Source of the DNA: an uncultured Bacteroidota bacterium
GTDB lineage: Bacteria > Bacteroidota > Bacteroidia > Flavobacteriales > Flavobacteriaceae
DNA length: 50,000 bases
Assembly (NCBI GenBank): GCA_902586435.1
Contig: CACIHJ010000007.1
Location: 1 to 50,000, forward strand
Direction of reading: 5' to 3'
Shown: positions 11,325 through 19,600 of the stretch, in pieces
Layout of the letters: each line of letters begins with the position of its first letter
Position numbering within the stretch: position 1 is the first letter of the stretch
The notes under the pieces: model-generated
The model's database searches: none
What the model saw: the letters and a program-made list of their open reading frames with translations, nothing else
What the model was told of the DNA's origin: nothing
Made by a program: the position numbers and the translations under genes

Positions 11325-12992
11325 TTATTCATAAGATTTCTTATGAACATTTGATATAGCTCTACCGCTTGGATCATTTTGATTTTGGAAAGATTCATCC
11401 CACTTTAATGCCTCAGGAGAACTACATGCTACTGATGGAACTGATGGAACTGATTTTGCTGCTGCATCACTAGGAAAATGTTCTTCAAAAATTCTTCTGT
11501 AGTAATATTCTTCTTTATTCTGAGGGGGATTAATTGGATATTTTTTTGAAGCTGATTCCATTTGTTCATCAGTTATCTCTTTTGAAACTAAGTCTTTTAG
11601 ACTATCAATCCAAGAATATCCAACTCCATCAGAAAACTGTTCTTTTTGTCTCCATAATACTTCATCAGGCAGGTACTCTTCAAAAGCTTTTCTGATAACC
11701 CATTTCTCAATTCTATCTTTATTAATCATTTTATCTTTTGGGTTTATATTCATAGCTACTTCAATAAATTCTTTATCCAGAAAAGGAACTCTCCCTTCAA
11801 TTCCCCATGCCGCTAGAGCTTTATTAGCCCTTAAACAATCATATTGATGTAATTTATTAAGTTTTCTAACAGTCTCATTATGAAATTCTTCAGCTGATGG
11901 TGCTTTATGAAAATATAAATATCCCCCGAATAGTTCATCTGCACCTTCACCTGATAGGACCATTTTAATTCCTAGCGATTTTATTGCTCTTGCCATCAAA
12001 TACATAGGAGTAGAGGCTCTTACAGTTGTAATATCATATGTTTCAAGATGATATATAACATCTCTCAAAGCATCTATCCCTTCTTGAATAGTAAATATTA
12101 TTTCATGATGAATTGTTCCAATATGATCAGATACAACTTTAGCAGCTTTTAAATCTGGAGAACCTTCTAAGCCAACTGAAAATGAGTGAAGTTGAGGCCA
12201 CCAAGCATCTTGAGTATCTCCGCTCTCAATTCTTTTTGATGAAAATCTTTTAGCTAATGCTGATGTTATAGATGAATCTAGGCCTCCTGATAATAAAACA
12301 CCATATGGAACATCGCTCATTAACTGTCTTTTAACTGCAGATGAGAGTGAATCATGCAATTCACTTATTGATGTTGTAGCATCAGAAACATTATTAAATT
12401 TAACCCATTCAGGGTCATACCATTTGACATAATCTTCTTTATTACTCTCTAAATAATGTCCAGGAGGAAATAACTCAATCTTTGAGCATACCCCTTCTAA
12501 TGACTTCAATTCAGAGGCTACATATAGTGTACCTTTTTCATCCCATCCAATATATAATGGTATGATACCCATATGATCTCTTGCAATAAAGTAGGTATCA
12601 TTATCAGAGTCATATAAAGCAAAAGCAAAAATCCCATTTAATTGATTTAGAAAATCATATTTATTTTTTTTATAAAGTGCTAATATAATTTCACAATCTG
12701 AATCTGTTCTAAATTTATAATCCTTAGCAAAATTATCTCTAAGTTCAAGATGATTATATATCTCTCCATTAACTGCTATTGCTTTGGTATTATCATCTGA
12801 TAATATCGGTTGTTTTCCAGAGGTTGGGTCAACAATAGCTAGCCTTTCATGAGCCATAATAGCATTTTTTGAGGAATAGACACCGCTCCAGTCTGGCCCT
12901 CTATGCCTTACCTTTTTGACCATCTTCAAAACATTTGGCCTAATACTATCTGATGTGTCCTTTAGATCAAAGGCACAGACAATTCCACACAT
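11325..12992 (-). CDS. asnB: Asparagine synthase B, glutamine-hydrolysing
   Basis: Makes asparagine from aspartate, ATP and glutamine. C2 directly after the initiator Met is the class II amidotransferase nucleophile (MCGIV), followed by RGPD and NGEIYN. The synthetase domain has the PP-loop LSGGLDSS at residues 234-241 and a later SGEGADELFGGY block. At 555 residues it matches bacterial AsnB. It begins six bases after the amidohydrolase stop, so the two form a likely operon. Confidence 0.96.
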   Translation of the reverse strand: MCGIVCAFDLKDTSDSIRPNVLKMVKKVRHRGPDWSGVYSSKNAIMAHERLAIVDPTSGKQPILSDDNTKAIAVNGEIYNHLELRDNFAKDYKFRTDSDCEIILALYKKNKYDFLNQLNGIFAFALYDSDNDTYFIARDHMGIIPLYIGWDEKGTLYVASELKSLEGVCSKIELFPPGHYLESNKEDYVKWYDPEWVKFNNVSDATTSISELHDSLSSAVKRQLMSDVPYGVLLSGGLDSSITSALAKRFSSKRIESGDTQDAWWPQLHSFSVGLEGSPDLKAAKVVSDHIGTIHHEIIFTIQEGIDALRDVIYHLETYDITTVRASTPMYLMARAIKSLGIKMVLSGEGADELFGGYLYFHKAPSAEEFHNETVRKLNKLHQYDCLRANKALAAWGIEGRVPFLDKEFIEVAMNINPKDKMINKDRIEKWVIRKAFEEYLPDEVLWRQKEQFSDGVGYSWIDSLKDLVSKEITDEQMESASKKYPINPPQNKEEYYYRRIFEEHFPSDAAAKSVPSVPSVACSSPEALKWDESFQNQNDPSGRAISNVHKKSYE

Positions 12993-12998
12993 AATCTT

Positions 12999-14621
12999 TT
13001 AATTAAATCTTCTACTGAATACTAGCACTCCATCTAAAAAAGTAGCTACAACTTTGGCGTTTTTAACTCTAAAATCTATATCTGTAATTAAATCGGTATC
13101 TAGTATTATAAAATCTGCAAACTTTCCTGGTTCAATACTTCCCTTCTCTTTCTCTTCAAAATTAGCATATGCCCCGAAATAAGTCATTCCAAGTAAGGCG
13201 TCTCCCCTACCTAAGGCGTTCTCCATTTGAAAACCATCTTCTGGATATCCATCAGAATCTTTTCTAACAGTTGCAGCATAGAAAGTCATTATTGGACTAA
13301 TATCCTCAACGGGGAAATCTGTACCTAAGGCAATAATACCAGACTTCTCATATAAGTCAGCCCAAGCGTAAGAATATTCACCTCTATTTTTTCCTACCCT
13401 GTCATATAACCAGTACATATCACTAGTTGCATGAGTTGGTTGAACAGATGGGATGATTTTAGGATTAAAAAGGTCATAATCATCTGGATGAATTACCTGT
13501 GCATGTTCAATTCTCCATCGAGGATCTCTATAATTGTATAAAGCATCTTTGTATGCATTTAATACTATTCTATTAGCATTATCTCCAATCGCATGAGTAT
13601 TCATTTGAAGTTTTGTTCCTGCTAACTTTAAGGCTAGTCTTTGTATTGAGTCTATCGAGGTCCTCATAAGTCCAAAATGATTTCTTCTATCTGAATAGGA
13701 ATTAATCAAAGAAGCACCTCTTGATCCAAGGGCTCCATCGGCATAAACTTTTACAGATCTAACATTTAACTTCGGGGTTTTCATTGGTCCATTTTCAATG
13801 AAATAATCAACATCTTCTTCATTATTACTAATCATTGCATAAATTCTAATATCTAAAATTCCTTGTTTTTGAAGGCTGTCAATTAGCATTATTTGTTTTT
13901 TAGAAATCCCAGCATCAGAAACAGTTGTCAAACCATTTTCAAAAGAAGCTTCTTGAGCAGCTAATAGTGCACTAACTGTCTCCTCCATTGAAGGTTCAGG
14001 AATAATATCATCAATTAACCTCATAGCATTATCAATAAGCACACCTGTTAACCTTCCTCTTCTTTTTAGGAACTCACCACCTTCAATTTTTGATGATGAA
14101 GTAATATTAGCAAGTTTTAATGCAGCATCATTAACTAAATATGCATGACCATCAATTCTTCTAAGTATTACAGGTTTATCCGGGAAGTTTTTATTTAATT
14201 CAGCATTAGTAGGGAACGATTTATTTGCCCAATCATTTTGATCCCAACCACGGCCAATTATAAAGTCAGGTTTTCTTTCAGAGTCATATTTTTTAGCTGC
14301 ATCAATAACATCACTTAAACTCTTAGTTGAGGTTAAATCAAGCTGATTTTTTAGATAACCTAAATTATGAAAATGAGAATGAGAATCAATGAATCCCGGG
14401 TATATAGATAAACCTTGAGCGTCTATTACATTTTGAGATGAATATTTTTTAATAATGTCATCTCCTCCAACATCAATAAAAACACCATCTTTTACTATTA
14501 GAGATGACTTAATAGAAAAGTCACTATCAGCAGTATATATTTTTGCATTATGAACTATAAGATCGACTCTCTGGCTACATGAACATAAAATGATAGCAAT
14601 AAAAAGAAAAAAGTTTTTCAT
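12999..14621 (-). CDS. YtcJ-like amidohydrolase lipoprotein
   Basis: The 540-residue protein belongs to the amidohydrolase 3 (YtcJ/LAF3-like) metal-dependent hydrolases. The N-terminus is a lipoprotein signal: a hydrophobic stretch ending in ILCSC with C15 as the likely lipidated residue, so it should act in the periplasm. Metal-site motifs are DSHSHFH (H81, H83), THAIGDNANR, RIEHAQVI and LGTDFPVED. The substrate is not predictable; relatives cleave amide, imide or N-acyl bonds. It is followed directly by asnB, a pairing that may be coincidental. Confidence 0.9.
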   Translation of the reverse strand: MKNFFLFIAIILCSCSQRVDLIVHNAKIYTADSDFSIKSSLIVKDGVFIDVGGDDIIKKYSSQNVIDAQGLSIYPGFIDSHSHFHNLGYLKNQLDLTSTKSLSDVIDAAKKYDSERKPDFIIGRGWDQNDWANKSFPTNAELNKNFPDKPVILRRIDGHAYLVNDAALKLANITSSSKIEGGEFLKRRGRLTGVLIDNAMRLIDDIIPEPSMEETVSALLAAQEASFENGLTTVSDAGISKKQIMLIDSLQKQGILDIRIYAMISNNEEDVDYFIENGPMKTPKLNVRSVKVYADGALGSRGASLINSYSDRRNHFGLMRTSIDSIQRLALKLAGTKLQMNTHAIGDNANRIVLNAYKDALYNYRDPRWRIEHAQVIHPDDYDLFNPKIIPSVQPTHATSDMYWLYDRVGKNRGEYSYAWADLYEKSGIIALGTDFPVEDISPIMTFYAATVRKDSDGYPEDGFQMENALGRGDALLGMTYFGAYANFEEKEKGSIEPGKFADFIILDTDLITDIDFRVKNAKVVATFLDGVLVFSRRFN

Positions 14622-14640
14622 CTTTTTTAAAATTAATGAA

Positions 14641-14648
14641 CAAATTTA
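14641..14648 (-). promoter_or_regulatory. Candidate -7 box for amidohydrolase-asnB
   Basis: Minus-strand TAAATTTG is a perfect TAnnTTTG match 19 bases before the amidohydrolase ATG, within the divergent spacer shared with the ftsE-like gene. Confidence 0.5.
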
Positions 14649-14721
14649 AATTAATTGATCTTTTTGTAATAATAAAAACCTAATAATAATTAACATTTTT
14701 TTAAAAAAAGAGTGTTTAGTT

Positions 14722-14744
14722 TATATTTATCAAAATTATTATTG
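14722..14744 (+). promoter_or_regulatory. Two candidate -7 boxes for the ftsE-like gene
   Basis: TATATTTA (14722-14729) and TATTATTG (14737-14744) each match TAnnTTTG at seven of eight positions. The second ends exactly four bases before the ATG, the same spacing as at kdsA, mscS, yqgE and the GMC gene, which would give a leaderless transcript. Confidence 0.35.
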
Positions 14745-14748
14745 CAAA

Positions 14749-15423
14749 ATGTCATTAGTCACTATTGAAAACTTAAATATTGAATTATCAGGAAAAAACA
14801 TTTTAACTGATATAAATTTAATAATCGAGAAGGGAGAGATGACCTTTTTAATTGGAAAAACTGGAAGTGGGAAAACAACATTAATAAAATCATTATATGG
14901 TGACATTTCAATCAAGAATTCTAAAAAATTTGAAATAGTAGACTTCAACCTTAGAGAAATCAAAGACTATCAAATTCCATTTTTAAGAAGAAGAATTGGA
15001 ATTGTCTTTCAAGATTTTAAGTTACTAGATGACAGAAGTATCTTCAAAAATTTAGAGTTTGTTTTAAAAGCTACGGGCTGGACAGATAATAATAAAATCG
15101 AAGATAGAATACTAGAGGTTTTACATATGGTTGGAATTGAGATTAATCTAGATACATATCCATCCAAACTATCTGGAGGTGAACAGCAAAGAATTGCTAT
15201 TGCAAGAGCACTACTGAATAATCCCGAGTTAATAATTGCCGACGAACCAACTGGAAACCTTGACCCTCAAACAAGTATAGAAATAATTTCATTATTTGAA
15301 AAGCTTAATAATCTTGGAATAACAATGGTAATAGCAACTCACGATTACAACCTAATTCTAAAATTACCTGGAAAAATATATAGGTGTGAGAATAAAAAAT
15401 TATTTGAAGTAGTTCGTAAATAA
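14749..15423 (+). CDS. ftsE: FtsE-type ABC transporter ATPase
   Basis: The 224-residue ABC ATPase resembles FtsE, the cytoplasmic ATPase that with FtsX couples divisome signals to peptidoglycan hydrolases. Visible motifs: Walker A GKTGSGKTT from residue 36, Q-loop VFQDF (Q88), signature LSGGEQQ at 141-147, Walker B LIIADE at 161-166, and the switch His in ATHDYN. No ftsX follows; the next gene is kdsA. An orphan ftsE position is plausible if ftsX lies elsewhere, but a LolD-type ATPase is the main alternative. Confidence 0.82.
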   Translation: MSLVTIENLNIELSGKNILTDINLIIEKGEMTFLIGKTGSGKTTLIKSLYGDISIKNSKKFEIVDFNLREIKDYQIPFLRRRIGIVFQDFKLLDDRSIFKNLEFVLKATGWTDNNKIEDRILEVLHMVGIEINLDTYPSKLSGGEQQRIAIARALLNNPELIIADEPTGNLDPQTSIEIISLFEKLNNLGITMVIATHDYNLILKLPGKIYRCENKKLFEVVRK

Positions 15424-15440
15424 TTCAAAAATATTAATTG

Positions 15441-15448
15441 TAATTTTG
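15441..15448 (+). promoter_or_regulatory. Candidate -7 box for kdsA, four bases from ATG
   Basis: TAATTTTG matches TAnnTTTG perfectly and ends four bases before the kdsA ATG. If used, transcription would begin at or next to the start codon, so kdsA could have its own leaderless mRNA besides readthrough from ftsE. Confidence 0.5.
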
Positions 15449-15452
15449 AAAA

Positions 15453-16253
15453 ATGAATTTAAACAATATCCCAAAAGATAAGTTCCTCCTAATTGCAGGA
15501 CCCTGCGTTATAGAATCTGAAGAAGTTAGCTTAAAGATCGCAGAAGAGCTAATTGCAATTACCTCAAAGTTAGGTCTACCTTTGATTTTCAAGGGGAGTT
15601 ACAAAAAAGCTAATAGAACTAAACTAGATAGCTTTAGTGGCATAGGTGATATAAAAGCTCTGGAAATTTTAAAAAAGATAAATCAAGAATTTAAAGTACC
15701 TGTTATAACTGACATTCATGAAAAAGGAGAAGCTCAAATAGCATCTGAGTATGTAGATGTTCTTCAAATTCCAGCTTTTTTAGCTAGACAAACTGAACTT
15801 TTAGTTGCAGCTGCAAAAACTGGTAAGACTGTTAACATCAAGAAGGGACAATTTATGAGTCCTGATAGTATGGAATTTGCTGTAAATAAGGTGAAAGAAT
15901 CCGGTAATGATAATGTTATGATTACTGAAAGAGGAACACAATTTGGATATAATGATTTAATTGTTGATTTCAGAAGTATACCTAAAATGAAAAAAATTGC
16001 CCCAACAATTCTTGATGTTACTCACTCAGTCCAGAAACCTAACCAAGATTCTGGAGTAACTGGGGGTAACCCTGAATACATTGAATCCCTTGCTAGAGCT
16101 GGGATTGTTAATGATGTAGATGGTATTTTCCTAGAGACACACACTGATCCATCAAAATCCAAAAGTGATGGAGCTAATATGTTAAGTATCGAAAAATTAG
16201 AAAGTCTATTAAAGAATCTTCTTGAATTAAGATCTACATCTTCTAAGCTTTAA
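15453..16253 (+). CDS. kdsA: 3-deoxy-8-phosphooctulonate synthase (KDO8P synthase)
   Basis: Condenses phosphoenolpyruvate with arabinose 5-phosphate to KDO 8-phosphate for lipopolysaccharide core. The 266-residue protein has LIAGPCVIES near the N-terminus, with Cys18 at the position that separates metal-dependent (Cys) from metal-independent (Asn) KdsA; also KANRTKLDSF and TERGTQFGYND. So it is predicted to be the metal-dependent type. kdsC, two steps later in the pathway, lies in this window at 27936. tmRNA follows. Confidence 0.96.
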   Translation: MNLNNIPKDKFLLIAGPCVIESEEVSLKIAEELIAITSKLGLPLIFKGSYKKANRTKLDSFSGIGDIKALEILKKINQEFKVPVITDIHEKGEAQIASEYVDVLQIPAFLARQTELLVAAAKTGKTVNIKKGQFMSPDSMEFAVNKVKESGNDNVMITERGTQFGYNDLIVDFRSIPKMKKIAPTILDVTHSVQKPNQDSGVTGGNPEYIESLARAGIVNDVDGIFLETHTDPSKSKSDGANMLSIEKLESLLKNLLELRSTSSKL

Positions 16254-16267
16254 TTATCTAATTGTCA

Positions 16268-16275
16268 TATATTTG
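16268..16275 (+). promoter_or_regulatory. Candidate -7 box for tmRNA
   Basis: TATATTTG, a perfect match to TAnnTTTG, lies 26 bases upstream of the mature tmRNA 5' end, implying a short leader that is processed off. Confidence 0.55.
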
Positions 16276-16301
16276 CAAAACTTTAGTTACTTTGAAATAT
16301 T

Positions 16302-16701
16302 GGGGTCGACCGGTTTTGACAGCAAGTTTAATAACTATGTTAGCAAGTCGAGCATTGAAAATGGACTCGTTAATATCATTTTCAAAATTTAAATGGCGAA
16401 AATAACTACGCTTTAGCTGCATAATTGACTGAATTATAGTAAGTCTTTGCAATATCCTAGCTAGGCTAGGAAGCTAGATGTCTCATGATAGCTCTTGTCA
16501 ACTGATATCATATATGAGGCACCATAATCGTTGACATAGGTTTTTGTTTTCACTAATCAAAAACTAAAACTAAAAGTGATAAGGAAAATATTTAGGTTGT
16601 CTAATACCTATATTTTTTCGAAAAATTAAAGTAGACTAAACTTGTAGAATACATTTTTGTTCCTTGTTTGGACGCGGGTTCGATTCCCGCCGACTCCACC
16701 A
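16302..16701 (+). ncRNA. ssrA: tmRNA (transfer-messenger RNA)
   Basis: Rescues stalled ribosomes by adding a degradation tag. The 5' end GGGGTCG pairs with CGACTCC near the 3' end, leaving a G-U at the third pair, the alanine identity element. The T-arm GGGTTCGATTCCCGCC-like segment and an encoded CCA (16699-16701) complete the tRNA-like part. The tag frame at 16395-16421 encodes GENNYALAA followed by TAA at 16422, a tag typical of Flavobacteriia. One-piece gene of 400 bases, not permuted. It accounts for most of the 524-base gap between kdsA and the next gene. Confidence 0.97.
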
Positions 16702-16704
16702 AAA

Positions 16705-16739
16705 AAACCCATCAACCTCTTGATGGGTTTCTTTTTTTT
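16705..16739 (+). terminator. Rho-independent terminator after tmRNA
   Basis: An 11-bp perfect stem (16705-16715 with 16720-16730) around the loop CCTC is followed by a T-rich run to 16739. It begins three bases after the tmRNA CCA. Its 3' arm overlaps the candidate -33 TTG of the next gene. Confidence 0.9.
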
Positions 16740-16748
16740 ATATATTTG
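16720..16748 (+). promoter_or_regulatory. Candidate promoter of the ABM-like gene pair
   Basis: TTG at 16720-16722, an 18-base spacer, then TATATTTG at 16741-16748. Both elements fit the Bacteroidetes -33/-7 pattern and the spacing equals that at the HU promoter. The -33 lies inside the tmRNA terminator stem. The ATG is 29 bases downstream. Confidence 0.55.
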
Positions 16749-16777
16749 AAGCTTATTAATTTATAAATCAATTTACA

Positions 16778-17539
16778 ATGAGAAAATTATTATTATTATT
16801 TACAGTTTTATTTTCATTTTCTGTAAACGCTCAATATGCCGTTATGTGGGCAGTTGATCTAAAAGATGGTGCAGAAGATGACTACTTAAAACTTGAAAAA
16901 TTCTATTCTGAAATCCATAAAGAAGCTCTTAAACAAGGTCTTCGATCTGGATGGTCAGTATGGAAAAGAACACCTCAAGAAGGTGATGAAGCTAATCAAG
17001 CCGAGTATGTTATTTTTGATAACTTTAGTTCAAAAGAACAAATGAATGCAAATGATGCACCAAGTAACGCTGAATTAGCTCAAAAAGTATATAAAGGGAA
17101 GATGTCTAAGAGGGCAATCCAAAAAATGATGGACTCAACAGGAGACTACAGTAATGAAAGAAGAACATATACTTTAGAAGTTAAAGATGCAACTATATTA
17201 GGTGGAGGGAATGTGAAACCAGGCGATGTTGCTACAATTAACTTAATGACTAAAAAAACAGATGATTTTGAAAAATATGAATCAGAAATCTGGAAGCCAG
17301 TTGCTGAGAAAAATATTTTAACTGGAAGACTAAGACAATGGATACTTGTAGAGGTTACCGATAGATCTGAAAATGCTTGGTCAGAATTTACTCACTTTGC
17401 ATGGAACCTAAGAGGGAACCTTGATGTGAAAGGAGTAGAAACTTCTGGTTTTAAATGGGATAAATTATGGGAAGGAATTGAATCATCTAGAGATATGCAA
17501 GATGCAAATGAATTTACATGTGTACTTGCTGTTTATTAA
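16778..17539 (+). CDS. Secreted protein with two ABM-like (dimeric alpha-beta barrel) halves, copy 1
   Basis: A 253-residue protein with a clear signal peptide (LLLLFTVLFSFSVNAQ, cleavage after about residue 18). Two halves look alike: residues 20-85 contain DGAEDDYLKLEKFYSEIHKE then GWSVWKR, and residues 155-210 contain DDFEKYESEIWKPVAEK then QWILVEV. This helix-then-strand pattern recalls ferredoxin-like ABM/EthD folds, but no catalytic residue is evident. Eighteen bases downstream lies a paralogue of the same architecture. Function unknown; a periplasmic small-molecule-binding role is possible. Confidence 0.7.
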   Translation: MRKLLLLFTVLFSFSVNAQYAVMWAVDLKDGAEDDYLKLEKFYSEIHKEALKQGLRSGWSVWKRTPQEGDEANQAEYVIFDNFSSKEQMNANDAPSNAELAQKVYKGKMSKRAIQKMMDSTGDYSNERRTYTLEVKDATILGGGNVKPGDVATINLMTKKTDDFEKYESEIWKPVAEKNILTGRLRQWILVEVTDRSENAWSEFTHFAWNLRGNLDVKGVETSGFKWDKLWEGIESSRDMQDANEFTCVLAVY

Positions 17540-17557
17540 TCATAAAAATCAATTAAA

Positions 17558-18328
17558 ATGAAAAAAATTATATTATTACTATCGTTAATGTTCACATTTA
17601 GCGCTTCAGCACAATACGGAATTTTAAGTGCTGTACAGTTAAATGAAGGTGCAGAAGATCAATACTTAGCTTTAGAAGCTTTTTTTGGACCTGTACATGA
17701 TCTTGCAATTGAAAAAGGTTTAGAAAATTTTCAAGCTGTTTGGAAGGTAACTTCTGATTCAGCAGATGAAAATGCTCCACATTATATTATATATACTGGT
17801 TTTGAATCAAAAGAACAACTTGATGCTTACACTAGTGGAACTCAAGATTGGGTTGCTCTAGCTAAAGAGGCTCATAAAGGGTCAATTTCTGCAAGTAGAG
17901 TTGAGAGAATAATGAATAATGTTTCTAATGAAAGTAAAGAAAGAAGAAACTATCACCTAATGTCAGTTGATAATACAGTGTTTGCTGGAAGTATAGAACC
18001 AGGAGATATTATGACAATAACTCCAACTAAAGCCCTAAATGATGATTTCGAAAATTATGAAACAAAATTTTGGAAACCATATATTGAAAAGGCAATACTT
18101 ATGGGACAACACAGATACTGGGGTCTTTCAAAAGTTTATGAAAGAACTGAGAATGCTTATGAAGGTATGACTCACTTTTTCTTTAATTTTCCTGTAGAAG
18201 GTTCTAATTGGTGGGATGGTGTTATAGATCAAGATAGTTTCAAATTCCAAAAACTTCAAGAAGGTCTTAATGCTGCTAGTGAGCATTCTGATCCAATTAC
18301 TTTGGAATTAGTTTCAGTTCATAACTAA
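17558..18328 (+). CDS. Secreted protein with two ABM-like halves, copy 2
   Basis: A 256-residue paralogue of the preceding gene, with its own signal peptide (IILLLSLMFTFSASAQ). Matching blocks include NEGAED near residue 28, SKERRNYHL near residue 127, EPGDIMTITP, and DDFENYETKFWKPYIEKAI with HRYWGLSKV. Divergence is substantial, so the duplication is not recent, although adjacency shows it was in tandem. An intrinsic terminator follows, defining a two-gene operon. Unknown function; the C-half Trp residues and FFFNFP stretch are shared in type with copy 1. Confidence 0.7.
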   Translation: MKKIILLLSLMFTFSASAQYGILSAVQLNEGAEDQYLALEAFFGPVHDLAIEKGLENFQAVWKVTSDSADENAPHYIIYTGFESKEQLDAYTSGTQDWVALAKEAHKGSISASRVERIMNNVSNESKERRNYHLMSVDNTVFAGSIEPGDIMTITPTKALNDDFENYETKFWKPYIEKAILMGQHRYWGLSKVYERTENAYEGMTHFFFNFPVEGSNWWDGVIDQDSFKFQKLQEGLNAASEHSDPITLELVSVHN

Positions 18329-18348
18329 GTCAAATAAAATTTATTAAA

Positions 18349-18383
18349 AAAAAACCCACCATTTAGGTGGGTTTTTTACTTTT
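18349..18383 (+). terminator. Rho-independent terminator after ABM-like pair
   Basis: A 12-bp stem (18349-18360 with 18366-18377) with loop ATTTA, rich in CCCACC/GGTGGG, followed by T residues. The A-rich 5' side makes it potentially bidirectional. The mscS -7 box begins at its last stem base. Confidence 0.85.
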
Positions 18384-18384
18384 G
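18377..18384 (+). promoter_or_regulatory. Candidate -7 box for mscS-type gene, four bases from ATG
   Basis: TACTTTTG matches TAnnTTTG perfectly, sits directly after the terminator stem, and ends four bases before the ATG, predicting a leaderless mRNA. Confidence 0.5.
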
Positions 18385-18388
18385 TACT

Positions 18389-19600
18389 ATGTTTTACGAA
18401 GAAATAATTACATTTTTAACATCTAAAGGATTAAGTGAACTAGTTTCTCAAGGTTTAGCAACTCTTATAATCGTTGCTTCTATCTCTCTAGTTGTTATTG
18501 TAATTAACTTTATAACTAAAAAAATTATTTTATCCTTTTTTAAAAGGATTGCTAAATCAACATCATCATCATTTGACGATCTATTGATAAAGAACAAAGT
18601 CCCAGGATTATTATCATATATCCCCTCTTTGTTTTTCCTATTCTGGATAATACCGACATATTCTAATACACTCTATCTCTTAATAGAAGCATTTACAGTT
18701 ATTTTATTTATTCTAACCGTAAGAGCAATTCTTAACACAGTAAAAGACTATTTTAAATCAAGTGATTCTTTAAAACATATACCTGTTGATAGCTATATAC
18801 AGGTTATAATGATTTTTATATGGTTTGTTGGTATAATATTAATCTTGTCAGTATTAACTGGAAGAGAAGTAGGTACTTTCTTAGCATCATTAGGTGCTCT
18901 TTCTGCAATAATAATATTAGTATTTAGAGATACAATTTTAGGCTTTGTATCTAGTATTCAGATTACAGTTAATGACACTGTTAGAATTGGAGATTGGATT
19001 ACAATGAAAGGTTCTAATGCAGATGGTAACGTAATTGAAGTAAATCTATCAACTGTTAAAGTTCAAAATTTTGACAATACAATAACTACTATACCTACAT
19101 ATAAATTAGTATCTGATTCTTTTATCAACTGGAGAGGTATGAGTGAATCTGATGGTAGAAGAATAAAGAGATCTCTTCTTATCAAACCATCATCAATTAA
19201 ATTTTTAGATGATGAAGAAATTGAGTCCTTAAAAAAAATTCATCTATTATCTGATTATATTAAAAAGATTCACAAGGAAATAAAAAGTTATAATTCATCA
19301 AATCAAGTTGATAAATCAATGCTAATAAATGGAAGAAATTTGACTAACCTTGGAATCTTTAGAGAATATATTCAAAGATATTTGAAAGAACACCCTGATA
19401 CTAATGATAATCTAACAATGATGTGTAGACAATTACAGCCAACTGCACAAGGTATTCCAATCCAGATCTATGCATTTTCAAAAGATAAAGAGTGGACAAA
19501 ATATGAAGCTCTCACTTCAGATATTTTTGACCACCTTCTATCTTCTGTTAAATATTTTAATCTAGAATGTTTTGAACTTAATCAATTCCCTGCCCAATAA
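18389..19600 (+). CDS. Mechanosensitive ion channel, MscS family (YbdG-like)
   Basis: A 403-residue inner-membrane channel that would open under hypo-osmotic stress. Four hydrophobic segments lie at about residues 20-43, 75-112, 134-156 and 165-195; the last contains the Gly/Ala pore helix FLASLGALSAIIILVFRD. The cytoplasmic beta domain follows with VRIGDWITM and NFDNTITTIPTY. The insert WRGMSESDGRRIKRSL resembles the YbdG/MscM branch. Its 3' end overlaps the convergent BNR gene by 23 bases. Confidence 0.92.
   Translation: MFYEEIITFLTSKGLSELVSQGLATLIIVASISLVVIVINFITKKIILSFFKRIAKSTSSSFDDLLIKNKVPGLLSYIPSLFFLFWIIPTYSNTLYLLIEAFTVILFILTVRAILNTVKDYFKSSDSLKHIPVDSYIQVIMIFIWFVGIILILSVLTGREVGTFLASLGALSAIIILVFRDTILGFVSSIQITVNDTVRIGDWITMKGSNADGNVIEVNLSTVKVQNFDNTITTIPTYKLVSDSFINWRGMSESDGRRIKRSLLIKPSSIKFLDDEEIESLKKIHLLSDYIKKIHKEIKSYNSSNQVDKSMLINGRNLTNLGIFREYIQRYLKEHPDTNDNLTMMCRQLQPTAQGIPIQIYAFSKDKEWTKYEALTSDIFDHLLSSVKYFNLECFELNQFPAQ

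Noticed and set aside
16258-16452. 64-codon minus-strand frame over the tmRNA start
   Set aside because: It covers the tmRNA acceptor and tag region, which is explained by ssrA; nothing protein-like in the translation.
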